This document shows positions 9,660 to 18,133 of a stretch of 52,823 nucleotides of DNA, piece by piece. The first letter of the stretch is position 1; the number at the start of each line of letters is the position of its first letter. The translations under genes were made by a program, and so were the position numbers. The stretch comes from Ruminococcus sp. (lineage in GTDB: Bacteria; Bacillota; Clostridia; Oscillospirales; Acutalibacteraceae), in the NCBI GenBank assembly GCA_017473955.1, contig JAFUIK010000045.1:1-52823 (forward strand). The letters run 5' to 3'. Under the pieces are notes generated by a model. The model did no database searches. It was not told the origin of the DNA and saw nothing but the letters and a program-made list of their open reading frames with translations.

Positions 9660-10904
9660 TTATTCAACTGTAATGCCGACCTTTTTGAACTCGCTTTCGA
9701 ATTCTTCAAGGTCATTTTTTGAGTATACAGGTGACGGACAGTTAGCGATTGCACTTTCGATGTCCTTCAAGCCGTTGCCTGTAACAACTGAAACAACAGT
9801 TGCGTCGCTTTCGATAAGACCCTCTGCACAAAGCTTTCTGAGTCCTGCTGTAGCGGTGACACCTGCTGGCTCACCGAACACACCACATTCCTTTGCTAAG
9901 AAACGCTGAGCGTCTCTTATTTCATCGTCAGTGACATTTACTGTGATGCCGTTTGAAGCAAGAATTGCGTTGATAGCCTTGTCAGGGTTGCGTGGTACAC
10001 CAACAGCAATTGAGTCAGCATAAGTGTTCTCTTCCTGCGGTGTCCAGTCGTTAGTCTTGTTAGCAGCGGCAACGTTAATCGGACAGCATCCGCTTGCCTG
10101 TACTGAGATAAGACGCGGGATTTTGTCGATAAGACCAACATTGTACATATCATAAAGACCCTTGTAAACGCCTGCGATTGTACAACCGTCGCCGACTGAA
10201 ATAGCAACATAGTCAGGTGCATTGAAATTAAGCTGTTCGATAATCTCTAATGATACGGTTTTCTTGCCTTCGCTAAGATACGGGTTGATAGCGGCGTTTC
10301 TGTTGTACCAGCCGTATTTATCGATAGCTTTCTTTGATAGTTCAAAGGTTTCTTCGTATGTGCCCTTAACTGCTGTGAGGTTAGCTCCAAACATCATAAG
10401 TTGAGCGATTTTACCCTTTGGAGCACGCTCTGGAACAAAAATGTAAGTCTTTAATCCTGCTGCAGCAGCATTACCTGCAAGCGAAGAAGCCGCGTTACCT
10501 GTTGAGGAACAAGCGATAGTTGAGTAGCCTGCTTCAATAGCCTTTGTAACAGCCATCGCGGAGGCTCTGTCTTTGAGTGATGATGTAGGGTTAACGCCGT
10601 CATCCTTGATGTATAGCTTCTTGATGCCGAGCATCTTAGCTACCTTAGGAACATCATAGATAGGGGAGTTGCCGACTCTTAAACCTTTTGGGGTTGTGCT
10701 TTCTTCGATTGGAAGAAGCTCGCGATATCTCCACATAGTTTCGTCCTCGCGATTTTTGAGAACGTCTTTATTAAAAACTGTTTTGATATAATCATAGTCG
10801 TAAATTACGTCAAGTATTCCGCCACACTCGCAAGTTGTTGCATCAGCAGTAGCTTCATAAGTCTTGCCACATTTTACGCACTGTAAGTATTTAACGTTTT
10901 TCAT
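9660..10904 (-). CDS. thrC: threonine synthase-like PLP enzyme
   Basis: Fold-type-II PLP enzyme, 414 aa from the ATG at 10904. It has an N-terminal zinc ribbon (CVKCGKTYEATADATTCECGG region), the Schiff-base lysine in NPTSSLKDRASAMAV, the phosphate-binding CSSTGNAASSLAGN and a C-terminal VVSVVTGNGLKD, all as in threonine synthase. A GTG start at 10913 is possible, but AGGTG lies 6-8 nt before the ATG. It is 12 nt downstream of a second PLP enzyme and no hom or thrB is nearby. Within a yge-type locus it could act on 2,3-diaminopropionate or another beta-substituted amino acid instead of phosphohomoserine; that is inference. Confidence 0.75.
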   Translation of the reverse strand: MKNVKYLQCVKCGKTYEATADATTCECGGILDVIYDYDYIKTVFNKDVLKNREDETMWRYRELLPIEESTTPKGLRVGNSPIYDVPKVAKMLGIKKLYIKDDGVNPTSSLKDRASAMAVTKAIEAGYSTIACSSTGNAASSLAGNAAAAGLKTYIFVPERAPKGKIAQLMMFGANLTAVKGTYEETFELSKKAIDKYGWYNRNAAINPYLSEGKKTVSLEIIEQLNFNAPDYVAISVGDGCTIAGVYKGLYDMYNVGLIDKIPRLISVQASGCCPINVAAANKTNDWTPQEENTYADSIAVGVPRNPDKAINAILASNGITVNVTDDEIRDAQRFLAKECGVFGEPAGVTATAGLRKLCAEGLIESDATVVSVVTGNGLKDIESAIANCPSPVYSKNDLEEFESEFKKVGITVE

Positions 10905-10916
10905 TGCTTGCACCTA

Positions 10917-12392
10917 TTAAAGAGCCTTTAACAGACCGACTTCTTCGTTGAACTGCTCGATAAGCACGTCAAGCTCTTCACACTGCTTATGAACCTTATC
11001 CCAAGTGTTGTCAACGTCATACCATAAAGCGTCGAGCTCTTCAACAGTTCTGCCCTGCTGTTCAACCCAAGTATAGTACTTTAAGTTGTGAACGCGCTTT
11101 CTGTCAACATATGTAAGCTCAATGAGGTTGTCTGTTTTTAAACCTAACATATGGAGCTTGTGGTCGATTTCAGCTTCTTTTAAGTTGTATTCACCGTGCA
11201 TTTCGTTGAGCTCAGTGATTCTTGACTGATACATATCTGCACTGTCAGTGAGAACTGTAGCAACAACGTCGTGCTCTGTGAACTCGTAGTACTTAGCCAT
11301 TTTGATACAGCAAAGGATGTTAGCGATACCTGAAATACCGAGCCAAGAAAGCTTTTTAACGAAATCTTTGTCAAGACCAAGGTCATTAATAAGGTAAGCC
11401 TTGCCGTCTTCTGTGTTGAAAAGTCTTAAGAGTCTTTGGCTGTCTTCGTCATCAATAGCGATAGCCATATCAGTGTTTTTAACGTTGTGGATGAATGGAA
11501 TATGCTTGTCGCCGATACCCTCAATTCTGTGACCACCAAAGCCGTTGTTTAAGATTGTAGGACACTGAAGTGCTTCGCCAACACCGAGCTTCATTGTAGG
11601 ATAGTGGTCTTTTAAGTAGTCACCACTGCTCATTGTACCCGCTGAGCCTGATGTAAAGCACGCACCTGCGAGCTTATCGCCCGGACGCTTAATAGCTTCG
11701 AATACTGTAGCTAAGCCGTGACCTGTAACGTTGTAGTGCCAAAGTGGGTTGCCCATTTCTTCAAACTGGTTGAAAATCATAACATCATCACGCTGTTTTA
11801 ATTCCCAAGTTTTATCGAAAATTTCTTTAACATTTGATTCACAACCCGGTGTTGCGATGATTTCACCAGCGACAGTTTTGAGCCAGTCAAAACGCTCTTT
11901 GCTCATTTCAGCAGGCAAGATGGCGATTGAGTCGCAAGCGAGTAAGTTAGAGTTAAACGCACCGCCTCTGCAGTAGTTACCTGTTGAAGGCCATACAGCC
12001 TTGTGAACAGTTGCGTCAAACTGACCTGTTACAAGACGAGGTGCTAAACAACCGAAAGATGCACCAACCTTGTGACAGCCTGTAGGGAACCACTTGCCGA
12101 CCACAGCAAAAATTCTAGCTTTAACGCCTGTTAATTCGCTTGGTAATTCGATGTAGTTAGGAACATCCTGAAACAGACCGCCTGTTTCTTTAGCTTCGTT
12201 TTTCCATGTGATTCTGAAAAGGTTAACAGGGTCTAAATCCCACAGACCTGTGTGAGAGAGCTTTTCCTTGATTTTCTCAGGAATGAGCTCAGGGTTTTGC
12301 ATCTGCTTAATTGTTGGGATAATGACGTTATTTTCTCTTGCTTTCTCAATGTTGTGTTTAAGACCAACCTCGTTGATTTTAAAATCAATCAT
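10917..12392 (-). CDS. PLP-dependent fold-type-II enzyme of the purine-degradation locus
   Basis: 491-aa PLP enzyme of unknown specificity. PTGCHKVGASFGCLAPRL carries the likely Schiff-base lysine; WPSTGNYCRGGAFNSN and FTSGSAGTMSSGDYLK look like the substrate and phosphate loops of the cysteine synthase/tryptophan synthase beta fold. It is longer than a normal cysteine synthase (about 310 aa) or YgeX (about 400 aa). The start at 12392 follows ACAGGAGG by a normal gap. It heads an operon with the threonine-synthase-like gene and lies divergent from ygeY-ygeW, exactly where ygeX would be expected. A lyase acting on diaminopropionate or a carbamoylated derivative is plausible but unproven. Confidence 0.8.
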   Translation of the reverse strand: MIDFKINEVGLKHNIEKARENNVIIPTIKQMQNPELIPEKIKEKLSHTGLWDLDPVNLFRITWKNEAKETGGLFQDVPNYIELPSELTGVKARIFAVVGKWFPTGCHKVGASFGCLAPRLVTGQFDATVHKAVWPSTGNYCRGGAFNSNLLACDSIAILPAEMSKERFDWLKTVAGEIIATPGCESNVKEIFDKTWELKQRDDVMIFNQFEEMGNPLWHYNVTGHGLATVFEAIKRPGDKLAGACFTSGSAGTMSSGDYLKDHYPTMKLGVGEALQCPTILNNGFGGHRIEGIGDKHIPFIHNVKNTDMAIAIDDEDSQRLLRLFNTEDGKAYLINDLGLDKDFVKKLSWLGISGIANILCCIKMAKYYEFTEHDVVATVLTDSADMYQSRITELNEMHGEYNLKEAEIDHKLHMLGLKTDNLIELTYVDRKRVHNLKYYTWVEQQGRTVEELDALWYDVDNTWDKVHKQCEELDVLIEQFNEEVGLLKAL

Positions 12393-12499
12393 TGTAATAC
12401 CTCCTGTCTGCATCAATCGTTATAGTAAAATCACCGATTTGCTGTGTTTTTCTATATAAGGTGCAGTTAAATTTTGGTTCTGTTTTTAACCATAGATAT

Positions 12500-12528
12500 A
12501 TAGTAATACAAGTGGGAGCTGATTTCAA
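12500..12528 (-). promoter_or_regulatory. promoter of the PLP-enzyme operon
   Basis: Minus-strand TTGAAA (12528-12523), a 17-nt spacer and TACTAT (12505-12500). The resulting leader of about 100 nt holds one small hairpin (ggtt/aacc) and no riboswitch I recognise. Confidence 0.45.
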
Positions 12529-12561
12529 TAATTTTTTTGTTTCTAAAATTTGAATTTTTGT

Positions 12562-12589
12562 TTGACAGAAAGGCAAGTTGCGATATAAT
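12562..12589 (+). promoter_or_regulatory. ygeY-ygeW promoter
   Basis: TTGACA at 12562-12567, a 16-nt spacer and TATAAT at 12584-12589, about 80 nt before ygeY. It is back to back with the promoter of the PLP-enzyme operon, so both arms could share one control region. Confidence 0.65.
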
Positions 12590-12668
12590 GTTATTAAGTA
12601 ATATATACTTTTTGTGTACCATTAACAAAGTTACAATTTATAGCTATATGAAGAAAGGGGCTTATGTG

Positions 12669-13862
12669 ATGAATTTTGATGCTATTAAAAAGGCGGCTGA
12701 ATCATACGAAAAGGATATGACAAGGTTTTTGCGTGACCTTGTAAGAATTCCGAGTGAGAGTGCAGAAGAAGAGGGTGTTGTAAAACGCATTAAGGAAGAA
12801 ATGGAGAAGCTCGGTTTTGATAAGGCTGAGATAGACCCTATGGGTAATGTTTTAGGCTTTATGGGTGATGGCGATAAAATCATCGCTTTTGACGGTCATA
12901 TTGATACTGTAGGCTTAGGTGAGATGTCTAACTGGACTTTCGACCCATATGAGGGCTACGAAACTGACACTGAAATCGGTGGTCGTGGTACTTCTGACCA
13001 AGAGGGTGGTCTTGTGTCTGCTGTTTACGGTGCTAAAATTATGAAAGACCTTAGCTTAATTCCTGAGGGCTACAAAATTTTAGTTACAGGTACTGTTCAG
13101 GAAGAGGACTGCGACGGTCTTTGTTGGCAGTATATTCATAATGAACTGGGCATTAAGCCTGAGTTTGTGGTAATAACCGAGCCTACTGACAAGGGTATCT
13201 ATCGCGGTCAGCGTGGCAGAATGGAAATCAGAGTTGAAGTTAAGGGCGTTTCCTGTCACGGCTCTGCTCCTGAGCGTGGTGACAATGCTATTTACAAAAT
13301 GGCTGATATTATTACCGAAATCCGCGATTTGAACGACAGACTTCACTATGACGAATTTTTAGGCAAGGGCACAGTCACAGTTTCCCAGTCTTTCTATAAC
13401 TCACCATCACGTTGTGCGGTTGCTGATATGGCGGCTGTGTCACTTGACAGACGTTTAACCGACGGCGAAACTTGGGAGTCGGCTTTAGAAGAAGTAAGAG
13501 AGCTTCCTAGTGTTAAAAAGTACGGTGCAGAGGTTACAATGTACACATACGAGCGTCCGTCTTGGACAGGGCTTGTTTACCCAACAGAATGTTACTTCCC
13601 GACTTGGGTTATTCCTGAGGAGCACCCTGCAACCTTAGCAGTAGTTGAAGCTCACAAGGGTATGTACGGTGAGCCTCGCGTTGACAAGTGGACCTTCTCG
13701 ACAAATGGCGTTTCCATTATGGGTAGATATGGTATTCCTTGTATCGGCTTTGGCCCGGGTGCTGAGGCTCAGGCTCACGCTCCTAACGAGAAAACCTGGA
13801 AAGAAGACCTTGTTCGCTGTGCCGCTGTTTATGCTGCTATTCCGCTTAACTACAAAAAGTGA
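12669..13862 (+). CDS. ygeY: YgeY-type M20 metallohydrolase
   Basis: 397-aa M20-family amidohydrolase (ArgE/DapE type), cytoplasmic. Metal and catalytic residues appear in [25 protein letters not shown] and QEEDCDG, and the dimerisation domain contains [23 protein letters not shown]. The family name YgeY comes from length and from ygeW 8 nt downstream. In the yge pathway it is thought to remove an acyl or carbamoyl-type group from a purine-derived intermediate. I start it at 12669, where AAAGGGG is 8 nt upstream; an in-frame ATG at 12648 has no ribosome site. Confidence 0.85.
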   Translation: MNFDAIKKAAESYEKDMTRFLRDLVRIPSESAEEEGVVKRIKEEMEKLGFDKAEIDPMGNVLGFMGDGDKIIAFDGHIDTVGLGEMSNWTFDPYEGYETDTEIGGRGTSDQEGGLVSAVYGAKIMKDLSLIPEGYKILVTGTVQEEDCDGLCWQYIHNELGIKPEFVVITEPTDKGIYRGQRGRMEIRVEVKGVSCHGSAPERGDNAIYKMADIITEIRDLNDRLHYDEFLGKGTVTVSQSFYNSPSRCAVADMAAVSLDRRLTDGETWESALEEVRELPSVKKYGAEVTMYTYERPSWTGLVYPTECYFPTWVIPEEHPATLAVVEAHKGMYGEPRVDKWTFSTNGVSIMGRYGIPCIGFGPGAEAQAHAPNEKTWKEDLVRCAAVYAAIPLNYKK

Positions 13863-13870
13863 GGTTTAAT

Positions 13871-15064
13871 ATGAGTAAAGCTAACGATTTGATTAAACAT
13901 TTGGAAAATCTCGACATTAAAAATATGTACGACAACGATTTTTTCCTTACTTGGGATAAAACAGACGATGAGTTAGATGCTGTTTTTACTGTTGCTGATG
14001 CTTTAAGAGATTTAAGAGAACGCAACATTTCTACCAAGATTTTCGACAGTGGCTTAGCTGTTTCAAACTTTAGAGACAACTCTACACGTACACGTTTTTC
14101 TTTTGCTGCAGCTTGCAATCTTTTAGGCTTAGAGGTTCAGGATTTGGACGAGGGCAAAAGCCAAATTGCTCACGGTGAAACTGTCAGAGAAACTGCGAAC
14201 ATGATTTCGTTTATGGCTGATGTTATCGGTATCAGAGATGATATGTATATCGGCAAGGGTCACACTTATCAAAAGGAGGTCGTCGAGTCTGTAAAAGAGG
14301 GTTATAACGAGGGCATTTTAGAGCAGAAGCCTACTTTAGTTAACCTCCAGTGTGATATTGACCATCCGACCCAATCTATGGCTGATATGCTCCATATCAT
14401 TCATCAGTTCGGCGGGGTTGAGAATTTAAAGGGCAAGAAGGTTGCTATGACTTGGGCATACTCACCGTCATACGGTAAACCACTTTCAGTGCCACAGGGT
14501 GTTATCGGCCTGTTTACTCGCTTTGGTATGGACGTTGTTCTCGCTCATCCTCAGGGCTACGACGTTATGCCTGAGGTTGAAGAGGTAGCAAAGGCTAACG
14601 CAGAAAAATCAGGCGGTAGCTTTACAAAGTGTAACAGTATGGAAGAAGCTTTCAAGGATGCTGACATCGTTTATCCTAAGAGTTGGGCATCGTTTGCCGC
14701 TATGGAGAAGCGTACTAACCTGTATGGTGAGGGTGATTTCGACGGCATCAAGGAGCTTGAAAAAGAGCTTTTAGCCCAGAATGCCGAGCATAAGGATTGG
14801 GAATGTACCGAGGAAATGATGAAGCTGACAAAAGACGGTAAGGCTTTATATCTGCATTGCTTGCCTGCTGATATTACGGGTGTTTCCTGTAAAGAGGGCG
14901 AGGTTGAAGCGTCTGTATTTGACCGTTATCGTAATCCACTTTACAAAGAGGCATCATTCAAGCCGTATATTATCGCGGCTATGATTTTCCTTGCAAAGGT
15001 GAAAGACCCTGCAAAGGCTCTCAAAGAGCTTGAAGAAAAAGCGAAAGAGCGTAAAGCGTTTTAA
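13871..15064 (+). CDS. ygeW: YgeW, knotted carbamoyltransferase
   Basis: Member of the aspartate/ornithine carbamoyltransferase superfamily, 397 aa, matching the YgeW subclass. The carbamoyl-phosphate signature STRTR is in SNFRDNSTRTRFSFAAA, and HCLPADITGVSCKEGEVE is the C-terminal substrate loop. YgeW substrates are not firmly known; in the purine set it probably transfers or releases a carbamoyl group so that carbamoyl phosphate can yield ATP (inference). The start at 13871 has GAGG 6 nt upstream. It is the second gene of the ygeY-ygeW operon. Confidence 0.87.
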   Translation: MSKANDLIKHLENLDIKNMYDNDFFLTWDKTDDELDAVFTVADALRDLRERNISTKIFDSGLAVSNFRDNSTRTRFSFAAACNLLGLEVQDLDEGKSQIAHGETVRETANMISFMADVIGIRDDMYIGKGHTYQKEVVESVKEGYNEGILEQKPTLVNLQCDIDHPTQSMADMLHIIHQFGGVENLKGKKVAMTWAYSPSYGKPLSVPQGVIGLFTRFGMDVVLAHPQGYDVMPEVEEVAKANAEKSGGSFTKCNSMEEAFKDADIVYPKSWASFAAMEKRTNLYGEGDFDGIKELEKELLAQNAEHKDWECTEEMMKLTKDGKALYLHCLPADITGVSCKEGEVEASVFDRYRNPLYKEASFKPYIIAAMIFLAKVKDPAKALKELEEKAKERKAF

Positions 15065-15081
15065 TTTTATAAGATAAAAAC

Positions 15082-15114
15082 AAAGGAGAGCTAATCGTTA
15101 GCTCTCCTTTTTCC
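15082..15114. terminator. bidirectional terminator between ygeW and guaD
   Basis: A 13-bp stem, aaaggagagctaa (15082-15094) with ttagctctccttt (15098-15110), is flanked by A and T runs and lies between convergent genes. Confidence 0.88.
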
Positions 15115-15116
15115 TT

Positions 15117-16391
15117 TTATATTATCTTTTCGCCTTTTACAAATTTGGCTGTTATGCCATTGAAGTCAGCGTTTAAGTAAACCGCACGCTGTAAGCGTTC
15201 AAAAACCGTAAGCTTTTGCGGATGCGGTAGTATAGAGTCGTCGATAACAACCGCATCGAATTCGTAGTCTTTCTCAAATGAACCGACCTTGCCGAAAAAC
15301 TCTCCGCCACCTTTTGATGCAAGAAAAAACACTTCGTTAAATGTGACAGGCTTTGCTGTGTTATCAATTAGTCGGTAGTATAGCTTTGACATTTGTACGG
15401 TATCTGCGATTGTTCTGAAAAGCGACTCGCTGTGACCTCCTGCTACGTCAGTACCTAAGCCGACTTTTAAATCCATTTCAAGATAACGCCTTATCGGTGC
15501 GATGCCTGAGCTTAAATTTGTGTTAGATGCAGGGCAATGTGCGACAAACACTCCGTTTTTCTTCATAAGCTCTGCTTCATCTTTGGTTGAATATACGCAA
15601 TGAGCCATAATGGTTTTTGCTTCTTTTCCGAAAAGCCCGAATTTATCATAAGCATCTCCGTAGCTTTTCGACTTAGGACAAAGCTCTTGGACCCATTTTA
15701 TTTCGTCTTTATTTTCGCTTAAATGAGATTGTACAGGTAGCTTGTATTCACGCTGAATGTCAGCGAGTTTTTTCATCAGCTCGTCTGAACACGATGGGAT
15801 GAATCGCGGAGTTAAAATAGGGTAGGTGCTTTTATATTTATCTGCGGTATCTAAAACCCAGCTAACAGTATCATCTGCTGACCTTTGAGCTGAGCTTTCA
15901 CACAGGTTGTCAGGACAGTTGCGGTCCATATTAACTTTGCCTACATAAGTTTCTAGGCCCGTTTCATCCATTAAATCCATCAAAATTTTTGTAGCATCCT
16001 TGTGTAAGGTTGCAAAAATACACGCTCTTGTTGTGACGCTGTTTTTAAGTGAATTGGCAAATATAGAGTAAGCTCTTTTTGCATAGTCATTATCGGAATA
16101 CTTTGTTTCTTCCATAAAAGCGGAGTTGTTGAGCCAGTCCAAAAGCTCCGCGTCCATATTAAGCGAACGAAAAGCGAACTGCGGTGCGTGGATGTGTAGG
16201 TCGGAAAGTCCGGGGATAACGAGCTTATCTGTATAATCGAACAGCTCATATTCGCAGAATTCTGACGGAAGTTCTTCATATACCCCTTTGCACAAAGAAT
16301 TCTCGCACACAAGGTAACTGTCTTTTAATGTGATAAGGTTATCCTTGTTTTTGCTGTAACAGATGTCACCTTTTATAACAAAGCTTTTCAT
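15117..16391 (-). CDS. guaD: guanine deaminase
   Basis: Converts guanine to xanthine and ammonia, feeding the purine pathway. The 424-aa protein shows the amidohydrolase metal site LSDLHIHAPQF, then guanine-deaminase hallmarks: RFIPSCSDELM, VQSHLSENKDEI, MAHCVYST, HCPASNTNLSSGIAPIRRYL and GLGTDVAGGHS. A GAGGTGAT ribosome site precedes the ATG. It is transcribed alone, convergent with ygeW and divergent from the purine importer, which fits salvage of imported guanine. Confidence 0.93.
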   Translation of the reverse strand: MKSFVIKGDICYSKNKDNLITLKDSYLVCENSLCKGVYEELPSEFCEYELFDYTDKLVIPGLSDLHIHAPQFAFRSLNMDAELLDWLNNSAFMEETKYSDNDYAKRAYSIFANSLKNSVTTRACIFATLHKDATKILMDLMDETGLETYVGKVNMDRNCPDNLCESSAQRSADDTVSWVLDTADKYKSTYPILTPRFIPSCSDELMKKLADIQREYKLPVQSHLSENKDEIKWVQELCPKSKSYGDAYDKFGLFGKEAKTIMAHCVYSTKDEAELMKKNGVFVAHCPASNTNLSSGIAPIRRYLEMDLKVGLGTDVAGGHSESLFRTIADTVQMSKLYYRLIDNTAKPVTFNEVFFLASKGGGEFFGKVGSFEKDYEFDAVVIDDSILPHPQKLTVFERLQRAVYLNADFNGITAKFVKGEKII

Positions 16392-16596
16392 AAAATCACC
16401 TCGCAGGTTAAAGCATTTTTGCTACGTTTAGATTTTACAATATGAGTTTTTAGTTATTTTTCTGTAATAGCAATATAATGTTTCGGTTTCGTTAATTTGT
16501 ACTCGTGGTTTATAGGCAAAAGGTCAAATAATGTAGGAATTGCATATATAAAGAGGACTTTTTTATAAATTTTTTAGTTTTTTTTCTTCAAAAATA
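16392..16596. other. intergenic stretch between guaD and the purine importer
   Basis: AT-rich divergent promoter region. I see no ORF and no purine-type riboswitch consensus here; the only clear element is the bmp promoter and leader just downstream. Confidence 0.4.
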
Positions 16597-16702
16597 TTGT
16601 CAATCATATTCAATGAATGTATAATTGTTGTGTTAGAAACCTATCTTTTGGTAGGCTAACTTTAGATTTCCGAACGGAAATATTTTTAAGGAGGAGATTT
16701 CC
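16597..16702 (+). promoter_or_regulatory. bmp promoter and hairpin leader
   Basis: TTGTCA (16597-16602), a 17-nt spacer and TATAAT (16620-16625). The 70-nt leader has a hairpin at 16640-16655 (cctatc/ggtagg, TTTT loop) and a second at 16666-16681 (atttccg/cggaaat) followed by atttttaag. The sequence gatttcc recurs at 16696-16702, right after the ribosome site, so cggaaat could pair with either copy and alternately free or mask the start region. Confidence 0.55.
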
Positions 16703-16703
16703 A

Positions 16704-17942
16704 ATGAAAAAGTTAATCGCACTTATCCTTGCTATCCTTATGGTAGCATCTCTTGCTGCTTGTGGCGGTACTGACACTGCTACAAAGGACGAAGCAGGCA
16801 CATCTTCTGATTTCAAGATGGGCGTTATCCTCGTAGGTGACGAGAACGAGGGCTATACATACGCTCACATTGAGGGTATTAAAGAAGCTGCTGCAGCTTT
16901 AGGCCTTGCTGATGATCAGATTATCTGGAAGTATACAATCCCAGAAGACGAGACTTGCTACGACACAGCTGCTGACCTTGCTGACCAGGGTTGCGACCTC
17001 GTTATTTCTAACTCTTACGGCCACCAGTCTCATATGCAGCAGGCTGCTACTGAGTTCCCAGAGGTTACATTCATCGCTATGACAGGTGACACAGCTAAGG
17101 CTTCAGGTCTTCCTAACTTCTGTAACGCATTCACAGCTGTTTACGAGTCAAGATTCGTATCCGGTGTTGTTGCAGGTATGAAGATTAAAGAACTTGTTGA
17201 CGCTGGCAAGCTTGAGGATGACAACTTTGATGCTGACGGCAATGTTAAGGTTGGTTATGTAGGTGCATATCCATACGCTGAGGTTAAGTCAGGCTACACA
17301 GCTTTCTTCCTCGGTATCAAGTCAGTTTATGACAAGGTTTCAATGAGCGTTCAGTTCACAAACTCTTGGTTCGACCTCACAAAAGAGGGTGAAACAGCTA
17401 ACCAGCTTCTTTCACAGGGTTGCGTTATCATTTGTCAGCACGCTGACTCAACAGGTGCTCCATCTGCTGTTCAGGCTGCTTTAGAGAAGGGCGACGTTTG
17501 CTATTCTGTTGGTTACAACATTGATATGCTCGAGGTTGCTCCTGACGCTGCTTTAACATCAGCTACAAACGTTTGGTCAGTTTACTATAAGGAAGCTATC
17601 GGTGCCGCTATGAACGGCGAAGCTGTTCCTACAAACTGGGCAGAGGGTTACGCTAAGGAAGCTGTTGCTATCACTCCACTCGGCGAGTCATGTGCAGAAG
17701 GCACACAGGAGAAGGTTGATGAAGTTATTGCTGCTATCAAGGCAGGCGAGCTTCACGTATTCGATATTGAAACATTCACAGTAGGCGGTAAGAAGGTTGA
17801 GTCTGCATTTGCTACAGATACAGATGGTGACTTCGTTCCTGATGCTGACGAGGCTGTATTTGATGGTTACTTCCACGAGTCATACTTCCAGTCAGCTCCA
17901 TGTTTTGCTCTCGATATCGACGGCATCACACTTCTTAACTAA
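16704..17942 (+). CDS. BMP-family nucleoside/purine-binding lipoprotein
   Basis: Substrate-binding lipoprotein of a BMP-type ABC importer (BmpA/Med superfamily), anchored outside the membrane. The signal peptide MKKLIALILAILMVASLAAC ends in a lipobox cysteine at residue 20. The mature part begins with MGVILVGDENEGYTYAHIEG, close to the purine-nucleoside binders. GGAGGAG precedes the ATG. It heads a four-gene importer operon, and its neighbours suggest purine bases, nucleosides or uric acid as cargo; the exact ligand is not readable. Codon use is heavily optimised, as expected for an abundant binding protein. Confidence 0.88.
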   Translation: MKKLIALILAILMVASLAACGGTDTATKDEAGTSSDFKMGVILVGDENEGYTYAHIEGIKEAAAALGLADDQIIWKYTIPEDETCYDTAADLADQGCDLVISNSYGHQSHMQQAATEFPEVTFIAMTGDTAKASGLPNFCNAFTAVYESRFVSGVVAGMKIKELVDAGKLEDDNFDADGNVKVGYVGAYPYAEVKSGYTAFFLGIKSVYDKVSMSVQFTNSWFDLTKEGETANQLLSQGCVIICQHADSTGAPSAVQAALEKGDVCYSVGYNIDMLEVAPDAALTSATNVWSVYYKEAIGAAMNGEAVPTNWAEGYAKEAVAITPLGESCAEGTQEKVDEVIAAIKAGELHVFDIETFTVGGKKVESAFATDTDGDFVPDADEAVFDGYFHESYFQSAPCFALDIDGITLLN

Positions 17943-17966
17943 TAATTAATTTAGTTTAAGTTCATA

Positions 17967-17992
17967 GGGGAAGCCGAGTTTTTCGGCTTCCC
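17967..17992 (+). terminator. strong hairpin after the binding-protein gene
   Basis: ggggaagccga pairs with tcggcttccc around a TTTT-rich loop. No T run follows, so this is more likely an mRNA 3'-end stabiliser or partial stop that keeps the binding protein in excess over the ATPase and permeases. Confidence 0.6.
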
Positions 17993-18020
17993 TAAACTTG
18001 TTTAATATACCCCCTAACTT

Positions 18021-18107
18021 TAGGTAAAACACAACTGCCCGCATAAGCAATGTCAAGGTTTTGGCATTGCGAGATACAAAAATTTTCGGACCGTTGTGTT
18101 TTATTTA
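18021..18107 (+). ncRNA. candidate structured leader before the importer ATPase gene
   Basis: A closing stem of about 15 bp pairs 18021-18035 with 18093-18107, including a perfect 10-bp core (aaaacacaac/gttgtgtttt) and two G-U pairs. Inside is an 8-bp hairpin at 18047-18070 (gcaatgtc/ggcattgc, loop aaggtttt) and a possible 3-bp helix (18039-18041 with 18087-18089). It ends 12 nt before the AGGAGG of the ATPase gene. It does not match the purine, xanthine, PRPP or guanidine riboswitch consensus I know. Confidence 0.5.
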
Positions 18108-18133
18108 AACTCAATTATAGAGGAGGATGTGTA

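Noticed and set aside
18021-18107. Known purine-class riboswitch
   Set aside because: The conserved joint and loop sequences of the guanine/adenine aptamer are absent, and the second hairpin is missing.
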